Positions 10,431-23,500 of a stretch of DNA of 64,000 nt are shown here, piece after piece. The DNA is taken from contig CM056383.1 of the NCBI GenBank assembly GCA_029718625.1, positions 16,033,897-16,097,896 of the forward strand, read 5' to 3'. How positions within the stretch are numbered: position 1 is the stretch's first letter; every line of letters begins with the position of its first letter. Source of the stretch: Synaphobranchus kaupii. Taxonomy: Eukaryota > Chordata > Actinopteri > Anguilliformes > Synaphobranchidae. Position numbers and translations under genes: made by a program. The notes below the pieces were generated by a model. The model ran no database searches and was not told the origin of the DNA. It saw only the letters and a list, made by a program, of their open reading frames with translations.

Positions 10431-13400
10431 TTAAGATCAATCTCCATATACGGCCACATGCTTTTCAATAACATCATTTGGTGAAAGGTTTGCATTTCCT
10501 TGTGGATTCTTGTCTCCCAGCTCAATATGAGGTTTGAAGTCGACGGAGGAAAGATGTCTCCTCCAAAAGATGATTGTTTGCTCTTCTAAGCCTCTGTTTT
10601 CCAAAAAGGAGGAAAAACGCTTCTGGAACCAGTGAATATTTAGCTCACAGGGATGAGTGCTTAATCTACTGTCTGGGAGGCAAGTAAAGTCTCATTGGCT
10701 GGTGGCGTTGCCATGGGAACTGTGGTAGGCCTGTCAGTCCAGAAGGTCCTGATGAGGAGCAGAAGGGGCTTCTGGGAGAGCAAGAGTCAACAGCCTCCTA
10801 CTGGGAACTGGCTCAATTTAATAAAGATCTCAAAGCAGGAACACAAAAACACACCTTCCATCTCAATTCCTTCAGATAACACATTCATATACATTTGTCC
10901 CAGTTTATAGAATGACAGCTACTTTATGAACAAAGTTTATTTTGTGCTAAAGTCTTTAAGCGCGCTGTAGTTGGGGAGAGAAGGAGACTGATAGTCTCCA
11001 AACAGGAAATAAAACCATCTCTGAGGACACCACGAAGAAGGAAAGCTGTGCTGTGGACTGACGCGAAGGCACCTGCCTCGGTCCTGTCTCTTCCGCCCTC
11101 CCCCCACCTCAGGCCTTCAATAGCAAGCTGCTTTTCTTTCTGGGAAGATGGGTTTTGCACAGGGGCCTCCCACCTCCCCAGTACCCAGTACTCTCCACAC
11201 CTGTCCTGTCCTGCTATAATCAGGAGTTCCCAATGTAGGTTAACCAGGCACTACAGAAAAGTGCAGTTGTGGGTATCAGAGACAAGACTGCTGACTGCGC
11301 TAGTGCTGCCATCTCCACGCCCACCAGCTGATCAAGCACTCCCTATGTACAATGACCCCGCTCACATACAGAAAGGAGATGATGGAGATTCTGGCTTACT
11401 CATCTCCCATTCCTGTCCCACAAGCGAGAGCTTTATTCCCATCTCCCGTACAGAAGTCCGAACAGAACAACGTAGATGTGAATAGGGAATGTGTCTTGAA
11501 GACGAAGTTTGAGCTCAAATAGAGTTGCAGAGGCACACAAAAGTGATACCCTGCTCATACAGCCTTTATGATGTCACAAATAAGTGCTTTCTATTATGAG
11601 CTAAAAAAGAGTAATAAACATTAATCACCTTTTTTGGGTTCTGTGAGTTTCTGTGCGTGTCATCGTATCTGAATGCCTGGTTGGATTGTCGCACCCGACG
11701 GCACCAATAGAAAACAGCATATAGGGGAGCAATTACAGAGAATGGGTATTGCTACAAAAATGCCAGTGTGAAAGGGTATCGAATATAGCATTTTTTAACA
11801 TGAAAAAATTACGGATTGCAGCTTTAAATTCCATTAAGGTTTGCACAAAGCACACCAAACATAAAGCGACAATGTTGCAAATGAGCTACAGAACCACCAA
11901 ACATTAATCACAAGGGGGATGAACACAATGCCTGAAATCTGATGTTTTGCCTTTAGCACCAGGAAGAGCAGCTGTCCAGTTAAGTATGTACAATTCCCTA
12001 CATATGGCCAGATGACAAAGGGTCTTACTTCAGCCCTTCCACAGCTACTGCATGCCGTGCATGGTTACCACAGTGCAAGCCGCCCAAGCTCTCCTCCCCA
12101 CGATCCGGAGCTTTGTGCAGACCCAAGATAAAGGAATCATAGCTGCGTGGGAAGAACTCCCCCTGGTAACCCAGCAACGATGCACGGATGCTGGGTCATT
12201 TGAGGGGGGGTAGGAGGAGGTGTTGGAGGTGGGGGGGTTGTGTAGGCGTGCAGATTCTTCTCGGCCCCTTCGATGTCACCCAGAAGAAATAAGATCCAGG
12301 GCGCCTTTGCATTCTGCATCGATTCCCCCATCAGACACCTGCTTGCTGCCATCTTGCCACTTTCCGCCAAAGCCCGACAGACCCACCCTCTCGCAAATCA
12401 GCCGCTGGATTCAGACTAACGGGCCCGCACAGCCATAATGAGTCCTGTCGGCAGAGACCATTAGCCGTCCGGGGTTAGCGTCGTGCGTCAGAGGGGGTTA
12501 GCATCCCCAGCGGGAAACCTGCCAAGTTATGAAAGTATTGACTTGGGGAGGGGGGTCAGTTGCTCCCTCGCCTGGTCACTCCACGGTCCCCCCCACCTCC
12601 GCAGTGAATCAGGGCTAATTACGGGAGAGGAGTACAATGGGGATTGATTTTTGCAGCTGAATCCTCCCCTGGGTGGCTCTGCCTAAAAAGGCAAGAAAGC
12701 CACACAGCTTTGCCTCAAATTGAAATGCCGACATTCAGTCTTAGGGAGCCGCTTTAGGGATTTTTTATTTCCTTCCACCCCCCATCTCTCCGGCGCCTTT
12801 CCAGATGCATTACAGCTTTCTTATTCTTACTCAAACGCCTTCTGCTGCGGAGATGAGAGGAAAAGCCAAAAGAAAAATGTGCGAGCGATGAAGAAACCAT
12901 TACCACAGTTATACTACATAACTCTCCCAGGGCTATAGCCATAGACTCCTCTGGCTAGAGGAGTTACTCTATTCAGTGTTCCCATTCCCATAAAACCTCT
13001 GGCACAACAGACAGTATTAAGCACAAGCTTAGCATTGTGCTGAATGACAACTATATCCCAGCATTCAATATTGATTCCTATAGCATATAAAAACCCGTAT
13101 AAAAACCAGTCCCTTATCCTATGAAACCCAGTCAGCAAAGGAGACTCAACTGGAGCATATGTTGGGAATCATACATCGCTAAATTTCACAGTCATTTCCC
13201 TGTCATTAATAGACACAGATAACTACGAGATCGAGGTTTCCTCATCCAGTTAAATGGTCCATTCGGGATTGTTCTGGAAGGGGAATCATATCCAGCCCAA
13301 AGACCCCCTGGAATGAACTACCCAGTGCACCCACCATCCACCACAATGAGAAGGGTCACCAATTCCCACCGCATGGCATTGCAAATGTGAGGTGGTTCAC

Positions 13401-16400
13401 CAATCAGGGTCCTCACTGTGCATCCTCAGAACCATTTAAACCAATCACAGCACTTCTATTCAAGGAAACCTGGATGAAGAGAAAATAGGCCATCACTGAT
13501 CTGTGAGGAACACTCTGCACAGTTCAGTATCCAGGCAGCATGACTGAACAAATGTTTAGAGGCATTAGCACAGTAACTGGATGTCCTCCTTCGGAGTTAT
13601 ATAACGGCAGAAGAATGTTCAAAATTATACCAGTTCACTGAGGTGCATTTATGGTAGACTTGGCATCTCTTAGCAGGAAGAGCACCCACCTACACAGTCC
13701 TATCTGTTCTTCAGCCAGCCAGCATTTAAAGCCAATGCATGAAAACAATGCTCCAGCAATCTGTCTGTTTATTTCTCTCAGGAGGAGGGCTCAGCAGGCC
13801 AACAAGAATATCTGCCACCAAAACGGCTTCAGACATCGCCACATTTTATTATTTACAGAATGTTTTTTCACTCTCAATCAAGTGAAAAAAGGACATTTCA
13901 TGCAGCTTCTCTTGTATGGTGTCATTTCTCCAAAAAAACATGGTATTCCATTTCGGGATCTGCCTGCCAGTTTTCCCTGTTATAAAATCACATTTATTTG
14001 CTTGGCAAATCGGCTTTAACCATGGCAACTTCCAAATGTTGTTATTTTTATATATATTGGTATGGTCTTGAAAAATGCTGAAGGAGTTCAGGTTTAGTGC
14101 CTTGTTCAATGGTTAAAGAGCAGCAGCCAATGACACTCCCACATGTGTTTTATCGTTCCGACAACGGTTCAGATTTTTGTCAGGTATGCTCGAGCCACAT
14201 GCACATGGTGGGTCTTATATGCACAATGATACAGACACATTTAAACAAGGCCCACCTCTTTATCATTGTCTGTATACACACCCACCTTGTGCACAAGTGC
14301 ACCTGAAGACCGGGTAGGGTGTGAACAGTGGAACACGTTAGGGAGAGTGTTGCTGTTTTCTACTTAAAGTGATGGTCAAGGGATTATAAAAAATTCAAAT
14401 AACCACAACATATCACAGAGGGATGTGTCCACTACACACCCACCAAATATCTTTTCAAGAAAATGTCAATAGGTATATTAATATACATCTCAAAGTCAGC
14501 TAATAAACTCAATCTTGAAAGGACTCAGGATTGTAGGGGTGTGGTCTAAATCCACGCCCTCAACCCGAGTGCTATCGACGTCATCCAGCCTACATGTTTG
14601 AACCACAGAACTGTTCTTATACAGTTCTGTGATTTGAACCATAGGTTTGAACATGAGGAATTAATGCAATCAATTCAAAGTAAAATACAGTGTGGCTGCT
14701 ATCAAGAGATAAATATCACACGCAAGCTCGCAATCAAAGAACTTAAACGCTAAACCGTTTGATCTAACGTTAGTCTATTGCAAGCTAAATTGAAAGGCGA
14801 CATTTCACCAAATGCATGTTCCACACAAATCATTAAATAATGGTAGGTTTTATCGAGTTTTTAAAATTTATTTAAAGGCCCATTCATTAATTTCGGTTGC
14901 TAATCAAACGAAAATGACGTGCATGGCAACTAAGTATTTCGGTGGATAATGGTTATCATCTATTTTTGTTACTGTAACCAGCCACTGAACAATACGACAA
15001 CTATTTCCAAGGCATGGATTATTTGACAAAATCTTAACTATCTATTCCTTTTGATTATTATCTCACGAATGAGCAGTGCACCAAGTAAAAATGACGTGTG
15101 AGTGATTAGTTTGTTTCCATGCTGAGCTGTGCAAGGAGCAAGCTAATGTCACTAGCTAGCACCATGGAGGGATGGATAAAAACGTGAAAGATTGGGAGAG
15201 GGATAAAATTGGTATAGGTATAAGGAGAGTGGGGAAAAAATAAACACTTTAGCTAACTAACTATTCCAAATCCAAATGCTGATGACGTGGACAACTATTC
15301 TCAAGGCCAAACAAAATGAGCGTTTGGTTCCGACTTCGGACTGGTTTGGTTTTCTGTAGTGGGACAGGACGGTCTTATTCGCCTCAAACTATGGGAGGAG
15401 TTATGTAATGAGATCAAAGTATGTATTGGTTGAGGTTTCACATCTACGTCACCATGGACCCATTTCGACTCCACCCTTTTTTTCAGCATACAGGAAAACA
15501 GAGATATAGATAAACTGAAATTTAACGAGATTGCAATGGAATTTATTCCTCACGCTTTATTGGTGCTCAATACATACCTTAATAGCCATAAATAACCTGG
15601 TTATAAGCATATTACAGATTTTCCTTGACCGTCACTTTAATTACTGTTGTCTGTATATGTTTATTTGTATGTACATATCCCAACCACAACCAGCTACGAA
15701 CGGTTGGGTTAGCAAGCTCAGCTTTCACTTCTCTACCAAATCACAGCTGGCAATATCTGAGCCAAACCTTCTGTGTGTGCGTGCGTGCCGGCGTTCATTT
15801 CCTTTCCATAATCCCATGTATTATTTCAGTTACATGACATCTCACAAACATCTGGTATTGTGCATTAAGGAAATGTGGACCCACACACAGCAAGGCACAT
15901 TGCTCTACGGTGTCCACCAGGGACCTGTTCTTGGAGATTCTGAAAGCAGGCAGATATTCAAGTTCACTCCAAATGCAAAGGCGCTAATTACTTTGACGAG
16001 GTGGTCAGGGGAATTAATTAAGCCTAATTTAGCCCATTATTATGATCCCGTTGTAAAGGGTCCACAAGTTAAAAAAGGAGAAGGACAGTAGTGAATACAG
16101 CGACCCTGGACTTTTGAGACACAGTAGAGTGCACCACTGCCAGGCTCAGATAAGCGAGTGGTGGGCACTACGCTCTACTGCGTACAGAAACAGTGTCGGG
16201 CAGACACCAGCAAACACACCCCGATTTACAGGAATCCTGGTGAAAACACTGAAGGGCATTTGCAAATAACCACACAGGCTTAAGAGGGTCAATGCGCTAT
16301 ATTATAGAGAGGAGACGCCCGGTGCCGCGGCTTCAGGCGCGTAATCCTCAGTTATCCCTTTTTATTTAAGCCTTCCTCCCTGAAGTTTGGCTGCAGAGCC

Positions 16401-18595
16401 AGGTTTGATTTATGATGCGCTTATAAAGCCGGGGGGGTGTGTGTGTGGGGGGGGGGGGGGGTGGAGGGGCTATTTTCAGTTGCGTGAATTTGAGGAAAGA
16501 TAGGCAACGCTTTACACCCCCGCAAAATCAGTGTTTTTCCATTCAGTTCCTCTGGGAAATTAAAGAAAAATAAAATAATAGTAACATTTCGAACATATTT
16601 ACACTTATTCAAGATGGAAGATTGTGAAGTTACACCTGCTGCCAGCACCTAGTATCAGTGCATTTCCGACCCGCACTACTCTAAAGAAGCATAAATGAAT
16701 GTGTGCATGCGTACCAGTCCATATGCCAATCTCTCCCGTCCATACGAGCGCGTCCGCCTCTCACACAAGTAAACTCAAGTTCTGGCTGGGGGAGGGGGGC
16801 GGGAGGGGACAGAGGCCAGAAATGGCTTGAAGTTACCATGGAAACCGGCTTGAGTGATAAGTGCTATTCAGAATATCAAACCGCTTCGCAGCTCTCGCGC
16901 TCTTCAGAGAAACGCTACAGGACACGTTAGCAGCTCGCAATCGGAGTACGAACGGCTCTGCCACACTGCTGACATCACAGCGCTCACTGAATATTGCACA
17001 TTGTCTTTCTTTACATTAACAAGAGGAGAAATACCAGATCTTGATTAATAAAATACTGGGGGAGGAGGGGGGTGGCATGTTTATTTCAGGCTCCAAATCG
17101 CTGTGGCTTTAATAAGAGCAAGCAATGGGTAGGAGAACCTGGATGTGATCACACCAGCATTGGTCCTTGCAACATGAGTGAATTAGTATACAGCCATTAA
17201 GTGCCCCAGGTACTTCAATTACATTTTTTACAAAATAAATAACAATTTACACAAAATAAATAAATCTTAGAGCTCAACTACTGTCCTAGCACTTCTATTC
17301 AGAGATGGGTTTGTTGTATTAGGCATTGTAAGACATATCTGCTACTGACTTACTGAGTTGGGTCAGACAGAGAAAGTTCTAGCATGGCCCAAGTTGTAAT
17401 TCTGTCCCGTCACCCAAACACTGAGGCTTTATCAGTGTTGTGAATTCCAGGTGATTTATGGTACTCAGGGCGAGAGAGGCCAATCATCCAGCACCTGACA
17501 GTGGAACACTGTGTGGCGTAGTGTTCCATTTAATCAATGGCTCCAGGACTGATACTGCAGTTAGTGCCGCGATCTCTCCCCCGCGCAACCGTTCCGCTTT
17601 CACCCCTCCGTTTCCATCTTTCCCTCATCCCTTTTTTCCTCGGCTCTATGATTCGCAGAATATTTATGCCACCTTATGTTATGTTATTGTAAAACGGGAA
17701 TAATGGAAGGCAGATCAGCGGGGTGTACGAGCAGCGCAAATCGCCACGCGCAAGCCCTCTTATTTTGAGGAAAATGTGCAATCCTTCACTGCCAAATCAA
17801 GCACATGGTAAACACTTCAGCACACCAGTCTGTCCTAATATTATTACTGCATTGTGTGATTTCTAATGTAGGACAACTCCATGTACAAGGGAACCAATGT
17901 CGCTACCACAGAACTTTCCCCTGAACAAGGACAAGAACATAATAACGTTCCTTGCGTTTGGAACCTGAACCTTGTGGTTCTGGTCAGCACTGCTTGGTGG
18001 TTGTGAGGAGCCCGTTTCCCTATGCAGAAAACCATAATAAGCCAATGGATTTACTTATTATGATATCTCTGTTTCACAGTATGATTATCTTAATTTTAAC
18101 TGAGACCAAAGATATAATTTACCAAAAGGAGGGACAAATTGGCTTCAAACCCGATTTCTTATGGTTGAATGAAGGATATAAAACCATATAGCTCTCGCTA
18201 TTTATGCAAACACTCGGGTATTATTTGCACTATGACATAACAATGTCAAACAAAATTATATTTACTTAATTTCATTTATGTCTTACCCAGGGTACTGTAC
18301 ATAGATAACAGTGTCCATAACAACAGTTTACACAGCCAAATATCCACAGAGGAAATTGAAACTAGTCAAAAATCAGCTCAGATATAACAGCTGTGTCCCA
18401 TCAAAGATTAAAACTTGTACATTTTGGTTACATGCCTGATTTCATAAATATGACTCATGTCACATAATACAAGAGAATATATTGGATGTTTGAAAACCTA
18501 AAACTTGGTTTTATCGCAGCCACAACACTTTTGATCGACAGATCTAGGAGCAAAAATGAGTTATACAGTCAAGTAAAATAAAAAAGGAATGCTTT
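10431..18595. other. Gene-poor intergenic DNA downstream of rab3gap1
   Basis: I see no exon with recognisable homology in these 8 kb. There is a G run at 16447-16461, a weak SINE-like stretch at about 14075-14130, and otherwise AT-rich unique-looking sequence. Conserved non-coding elements could be present but cannot be told by eye. Confidence 0.45.
14072..14130 (-). repeat. Degenerate SINE fragment
   Basis: CTGAAGGAGTTCAGGTTTAG and then TGCCTTGTTCAATGGTTAAA parallel the SINE body seen at 5800-5850 (CTGAAGCGATTCAGGTTAAG, TACCTTGCTCAAGGGTAGAA). Only this core remains. Confidence 0.45.
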
Positions 18596-19697
18596 CATTT
18601 TCCATTAAAACTTTATTCATACCCATTTTAGAGTACCAACTCAGGAGTTGTCCAACATTTAAGCCCAATACATCCAGCTGACATGTGCATACTTTGGCTA
18701 ATTCCACAGTAATAATATTACTCACAATATTTTGAGTCCTCTGCCGACAAGATGCATATAAATGTCCGTTGTTGACTCCAGGTTATACAACAAAATTACT
18801 CAGTAATTTAACTATTAATTAGACGTTACATCATTAGTCACAGAAACTGTACTAACGACATTAACCATGACATTTTTCTTTGCTGCTGACAGTAAGGCTA
18901 CATCTTCACAATATATAATCTCTGTAATTGCACTTTCAAACAAGGTTTGTTATGTATTAAAAATATGCTAGTTACCATGTCTACAAGCATGCATTGTGGC
19001 CCTCTCATACAAGTGGTAATTATATACACTACTGCACACAGATTAAAGGCAGAACAGGCCTAACTGGCTGTTTAATGCAGTTAAACCACTAGGTAAACAA
19101 CACTTGTGTCACAAAGCCACAAACAACACAATCTAGTGGGACAAAAAGAACCTGATGTGTATTTCAGTATCTTAAAATATAACCTCTTTGTTATAAGGGA
19201 TGTGACAAGTTTTTTTTGTACAGATACTTCGTTATGCAGCGTTACAAGTTCACAGATGCTGAAGTGAATTTTAATTTTCTCCCCATTTTTAAAGTGTACA
19301 AATTTAGCTAATTATGAACACGTAATGTCAACATCACGCCACGGAGCTGGGACCGTCCCTCGGTTCTCGGATAATTAAGCTGTTATTTTCCCCCTCTTTT
19401 TTTGGCTCTTGATTACATGGAAAAATTGTACAATTAAAAGTAAGACTAACATGTTGGGGGGGGGGGGGGACTCAAGAAATAATTCCCTTCGAGAAATGTT
19501 TCAGCTGGATCTGGATGGGTGTAAAGTACACAGATGGTTCATTAAATATTTATAGTGATGTTGTTATGGGAGAGTTGAGGGAGGATGTAAGTCGGCTTAC
19601 AATGTGTGGGACTGGAGAATAGGACGGCACGCCCGGGTGAGTTTGATGTCCCTGGTGGCTCCGCCCCCCCTGCACCTCTCCGGTTGCTCGGGCCTCC
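18596..19697 (-). other. Probable rab3gap1 3' UTR with AATAAA signal
   Basis: About 1.1 kb of AT-rich, largely non-repetitive sequence follows the stop codon. On the sense strand a canonical AATAAA lies at 18612-18617. An earlier weaker signal could also be used. The extent is inferred from the signal only. Confidence 0.4.
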
Positions 19698-19940
19698 TCA
19701 GAAGAAGGAGGTGTCGGAGGAGAAGGCCCCGGCCAGTCTGAAGTCCTCTCTCATGAGCACGCAGAAGAGCCGCTGAGGGAGGGCCTTGGAGTAGGGGGCG
19801 GGACGCGGCACACAGGTGCGCAGCAGGATCTCCCGCCCTGCGGGGGGAGGGAAGTCCGGCAGCCCGCCCACTCCGGGCCTCCTTTCCTCTGCCACACCCG
19901 CCCGCCCCGAATCCTCCTCCATCGGTGACAGCAGGGCCAC
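19698..19940 (-). CDS. rab3gap1: rab3gap1 exon 24 (residues 896-975, stop codon)
   Basis: After a divergent Glu/Gly-rich start the exon reads DFPPPAGREILLRTCVPRPA, then PYSKALPQRLFCVLMREDFR and LAGAFSSDTSFF with a TGA stop, almost identical to the human C-terminus. The acceptor is CACCCCAG preceded by about 20 C in the sense direction. The human counterpart of this exon encodes 78 residues; here it encodes 80. Confidence 0.97.
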   Translation of the reverse strand: MALLSPMEEDSGRAGVAEERRPGVGGLPDFPPPAGREILLRTCVPRPAPYSKALPQRLFCVLMREDFRLAGAFSSDTSFF

Positions 19941-20521
19941 CTGGGGTGGGGGGGGGGGGGGGGGGGAGAGTCGGTAACCATGGAGTTACCTGCACACAGT
20001 GCCAATATAACACTGACAACAAAACCAGCCAAAAATCCCATTTATTCCGAGCAGCGGACTTGTAACACGCAGTCACACAGTTGGCAACAAACCTAATTTA
20101 ACAAAGAAGCCTAGTTACACTACCCACATTGGCAGGCTTAACCATCAACAAACGCAAGGCTTAAACCTCAACAAATTTACATCTGGAGGGAATTAAAGGT
20201 CACACGTACTGGAGAAACTCAAGAGTCCAGAGTTAACTAGATAAATTCGGCATTTGTTTTCTATGGTGCATACTAACGGGAAGGTGTGCCCTTTCTAAAA
20301 CTAACCTCTTTTTCTTCTAAAAAGTCTAGACACAGATTGTAGCCAGCTATTATCTAGAGACTTTCGACAGGCACAAGACTTCTACAGGACCAGCCAAACT
20401 AGAATAGGAGCAAATACCAACCTCAACGTCCCCCAAAAAGCTCTTTATATTTAAGCCCATAAGCAACGAAAGCAGGTGAACACACAACAAATACAACAAA
20501 AGGAAAGATCAGCAACAGGGA

Positions 20522-20578
<57 letters not shown>

Positions 20579-23500
20579 CGTGTGCGCGTGTGTGCGTGCG
20601 TGCGTGTAGAGGGAAGGCGATTATTTCAAACTCTCCACTACGGTTTTTCTAAAATTGCCTGGCCGTTCCAGAGCATAAATGACCGTAATTGTCTGTAACC
20701 TTGTTTCAGGTACATGGAGCATAGTGGGAGGTGGAACGGAATGGGAAGTTTGGAGGGGAGGGGGGTGGTTTGAGGAAGGGCAGTGATTGGTTACCTCATC
20801 AGTGGAGTCAGCCAACTTGAAAGGGGGGGTGAGACAAGCGGCATTAGGAGAGAGAACGAAAGGACGGAGAAACCAAATCACCAGTCAGGGGGGCGGTTAG
20901 GCGGAATTAAAAAAATATATAAAAACTGGACACTGCAACAGACACACATGCATGTTCACAACACAGGCAAAAGCATGCAGGTTAACAGGCAACCGACACT
21001 GGACCATGAATGTAATGAACACTGAGCTTTCCAATGCTTCTGCTTACAGCAGTTTAAAATTAAGTTTAAAATGAACAGTTTTACTCTAGTTTGTATATAT
21101 TTTTTCTATATATATATTTTTTTGTCAGATTTGATTTGCTGTATTTTTTGTATGCTAGATGTACACACACTTCGGCTAATTACGCGTTTTCTGTTTTAAA
21201 CTCAACACAAAGCTGCAATTTAATGGTCAAAAACATCCCCAGGGAGAATTCCCGGAACCAGACAAACACTTTCAGACAGTTCTTCACACATGGATAACAC
21301 CATTAAGTGAACACACTTTGTTTTAAGGATTAAAAAGCTTCACGTGGAGTTGCCATGAATTTGTTTTGCTTTTCAGCATAATACATGAACTAATATATAA
21401 TATATACTCTGCTATCTGACTGCTGTCAAATTGCAAAATGACATGAGCAAATAAATTTATTAACGTTTCAAAACTTTGTTCAATAGTATTACATTTTACA
21501 TTTCAAAGCTTAATTTGGTAGCATTAATGCATTTTGACCAAGCTTTAAGATTAAGTTGGTTGCAGAACAACTTTTTTTCAAAAATATATTGAGGTTAAAA
21601 TAAGGTGGTCTGATTGTACCTTTCAGGTGCCTCCCCGAACCCCAAACCCCCCCCGGGGTCCATACATAAGTTCAGATGGATCACCACACTGAGGTTCAAG
21701 CACTTCGTTTTCAAAACAAAAATAAATGTGAGTAAAGGATTGTTTAATAATAATAAATATAATCATAAAAGCAGTTGCAAGCAGTTTGAATTAGGAGCTA
21801 AATGCACATAATGGACCCCAACCCTCCAGTTGAGTAAAACTTCTCACAAGCATCAAAACATAAATACACAATCATTTCATAAACTGATACTGGGTCATTC
21901 CGAGGGGAAATTACCTCTCAGATCTTTATGATATTTGATACGCATAATATAACCTTAGAGCGATGACCATTGGTATACGTTTGAGAAAAAATCTAAACAC
22001 AAACCATCATTAAAATTTGTTAGAAAATGTCTACAGACCTACAGTTTGACAACCATAAATGGTAAACGCAATATCTTGGCCTGATTGTAATCACAAAGAC
22101 TTGCTCTACAACATGGGTCACTTTTGAATACTTTGACTCAATTATTTGTTTATTTTATTATTTTAATTAAGAATTCAAATGAATAATCGGATTATCTCTA
22201 AACTACTGTTTAAATATTGCTAAATTTTTCATATGTTGTTATATACAGTCTTATGTATACACATATCAATTTACACAGTTGGATCAATAATACGTTTAGT
22301 TTTACAGTAGTATTACAAGACTATTACAAGGGGTGATTGACTGGTCAAAGCAGGGGTGCACAGCTCCGGTCCTGGAGGGCTGCCATGCGTGCTGGTTTTT
22401 GTTCCAGCCAATTACCTTAGTTTTAGTTTTCGGACAGCCCTATAAACTACGTTGCTTCACTCCTGTACTTCAGCACAGTGCAATCTTTAGGATACACTTG
22501 CAGTCTGCAGCTGTAGGATGGTTTGTGTTTCTTTCCTCAAAAGCATACCAATGGTCACTGCTCCAAGGCTACATTATGGGTGTCAAATATCAGAAAGATC
22601 TGAAAGGTCAAGATTGAAAAGGAGCCATTTTCCCCCGGAATTACCCTACTACAAAGCAACGCATGATTCAATGATAAAATGACAGCTGAAAGCTCATGAG
22701 GTGCTCACAAGGATTGCCATTCAGACAGAACTTGGGAAAAGTATAGTATATTAAATATAGGAGACCCAACGGGAAAATATCATTCCCCTTAAAAGACCCT
22801 CTTAAGCAATTTTAGACCTCTGTGATATACCTGTGATTTTTTAAAATAAATTTCTGAACAATTTAACATCAATTTACTGCTATAGCCTCACCAAGTGTCT
22901 GGCCTGCAACAAATTCCTGGGTTGCGGTTCTATAGCAAGCCTCCATTTACAATGCAACAACACAGAAGAATTCAGGCTTTAAACTATATCTGCAATTCGA
23001 TTGGCACAAATGCGCAACTTAGTATATACATGGACGGCTTGAATATACTTTTAGATACAAACTTACAATTAAACTTTTCAAAGGACTGTCCAAGGAGAAT
23101 GTACACCCAATTTAACAACTTATCCATAGATAAAGTGTATATATTTTCTGGCAAGGCCTAGCACTGAATTGCTTGTGTACCATGCAAAGGATGTTTCATG
23201 TCTACTTCACACAGGTGAATATTTTTAAAAGAAATTTCAATCTGGTGCAATGCAACTTCCAAGAAATGTTCATATTAATGTTAAACTTTCATTAAACCTT
23301 GACCAAATGACTAATTTTAGCAATAATATTTCAGCCATGAATATACCAGCTTGCTCATGAGATATATTAGTTCATACAGAACCTCTTGGGACAGCTCTTA
23401 ATGAGAAGTGTTCTTACAAAGATTTAGGGAAAATTCCATGTCAGTATGACAAAAAAATTTGAACTAATGTTCCTGAACAGTGCCAAAATAGATAAGATTC

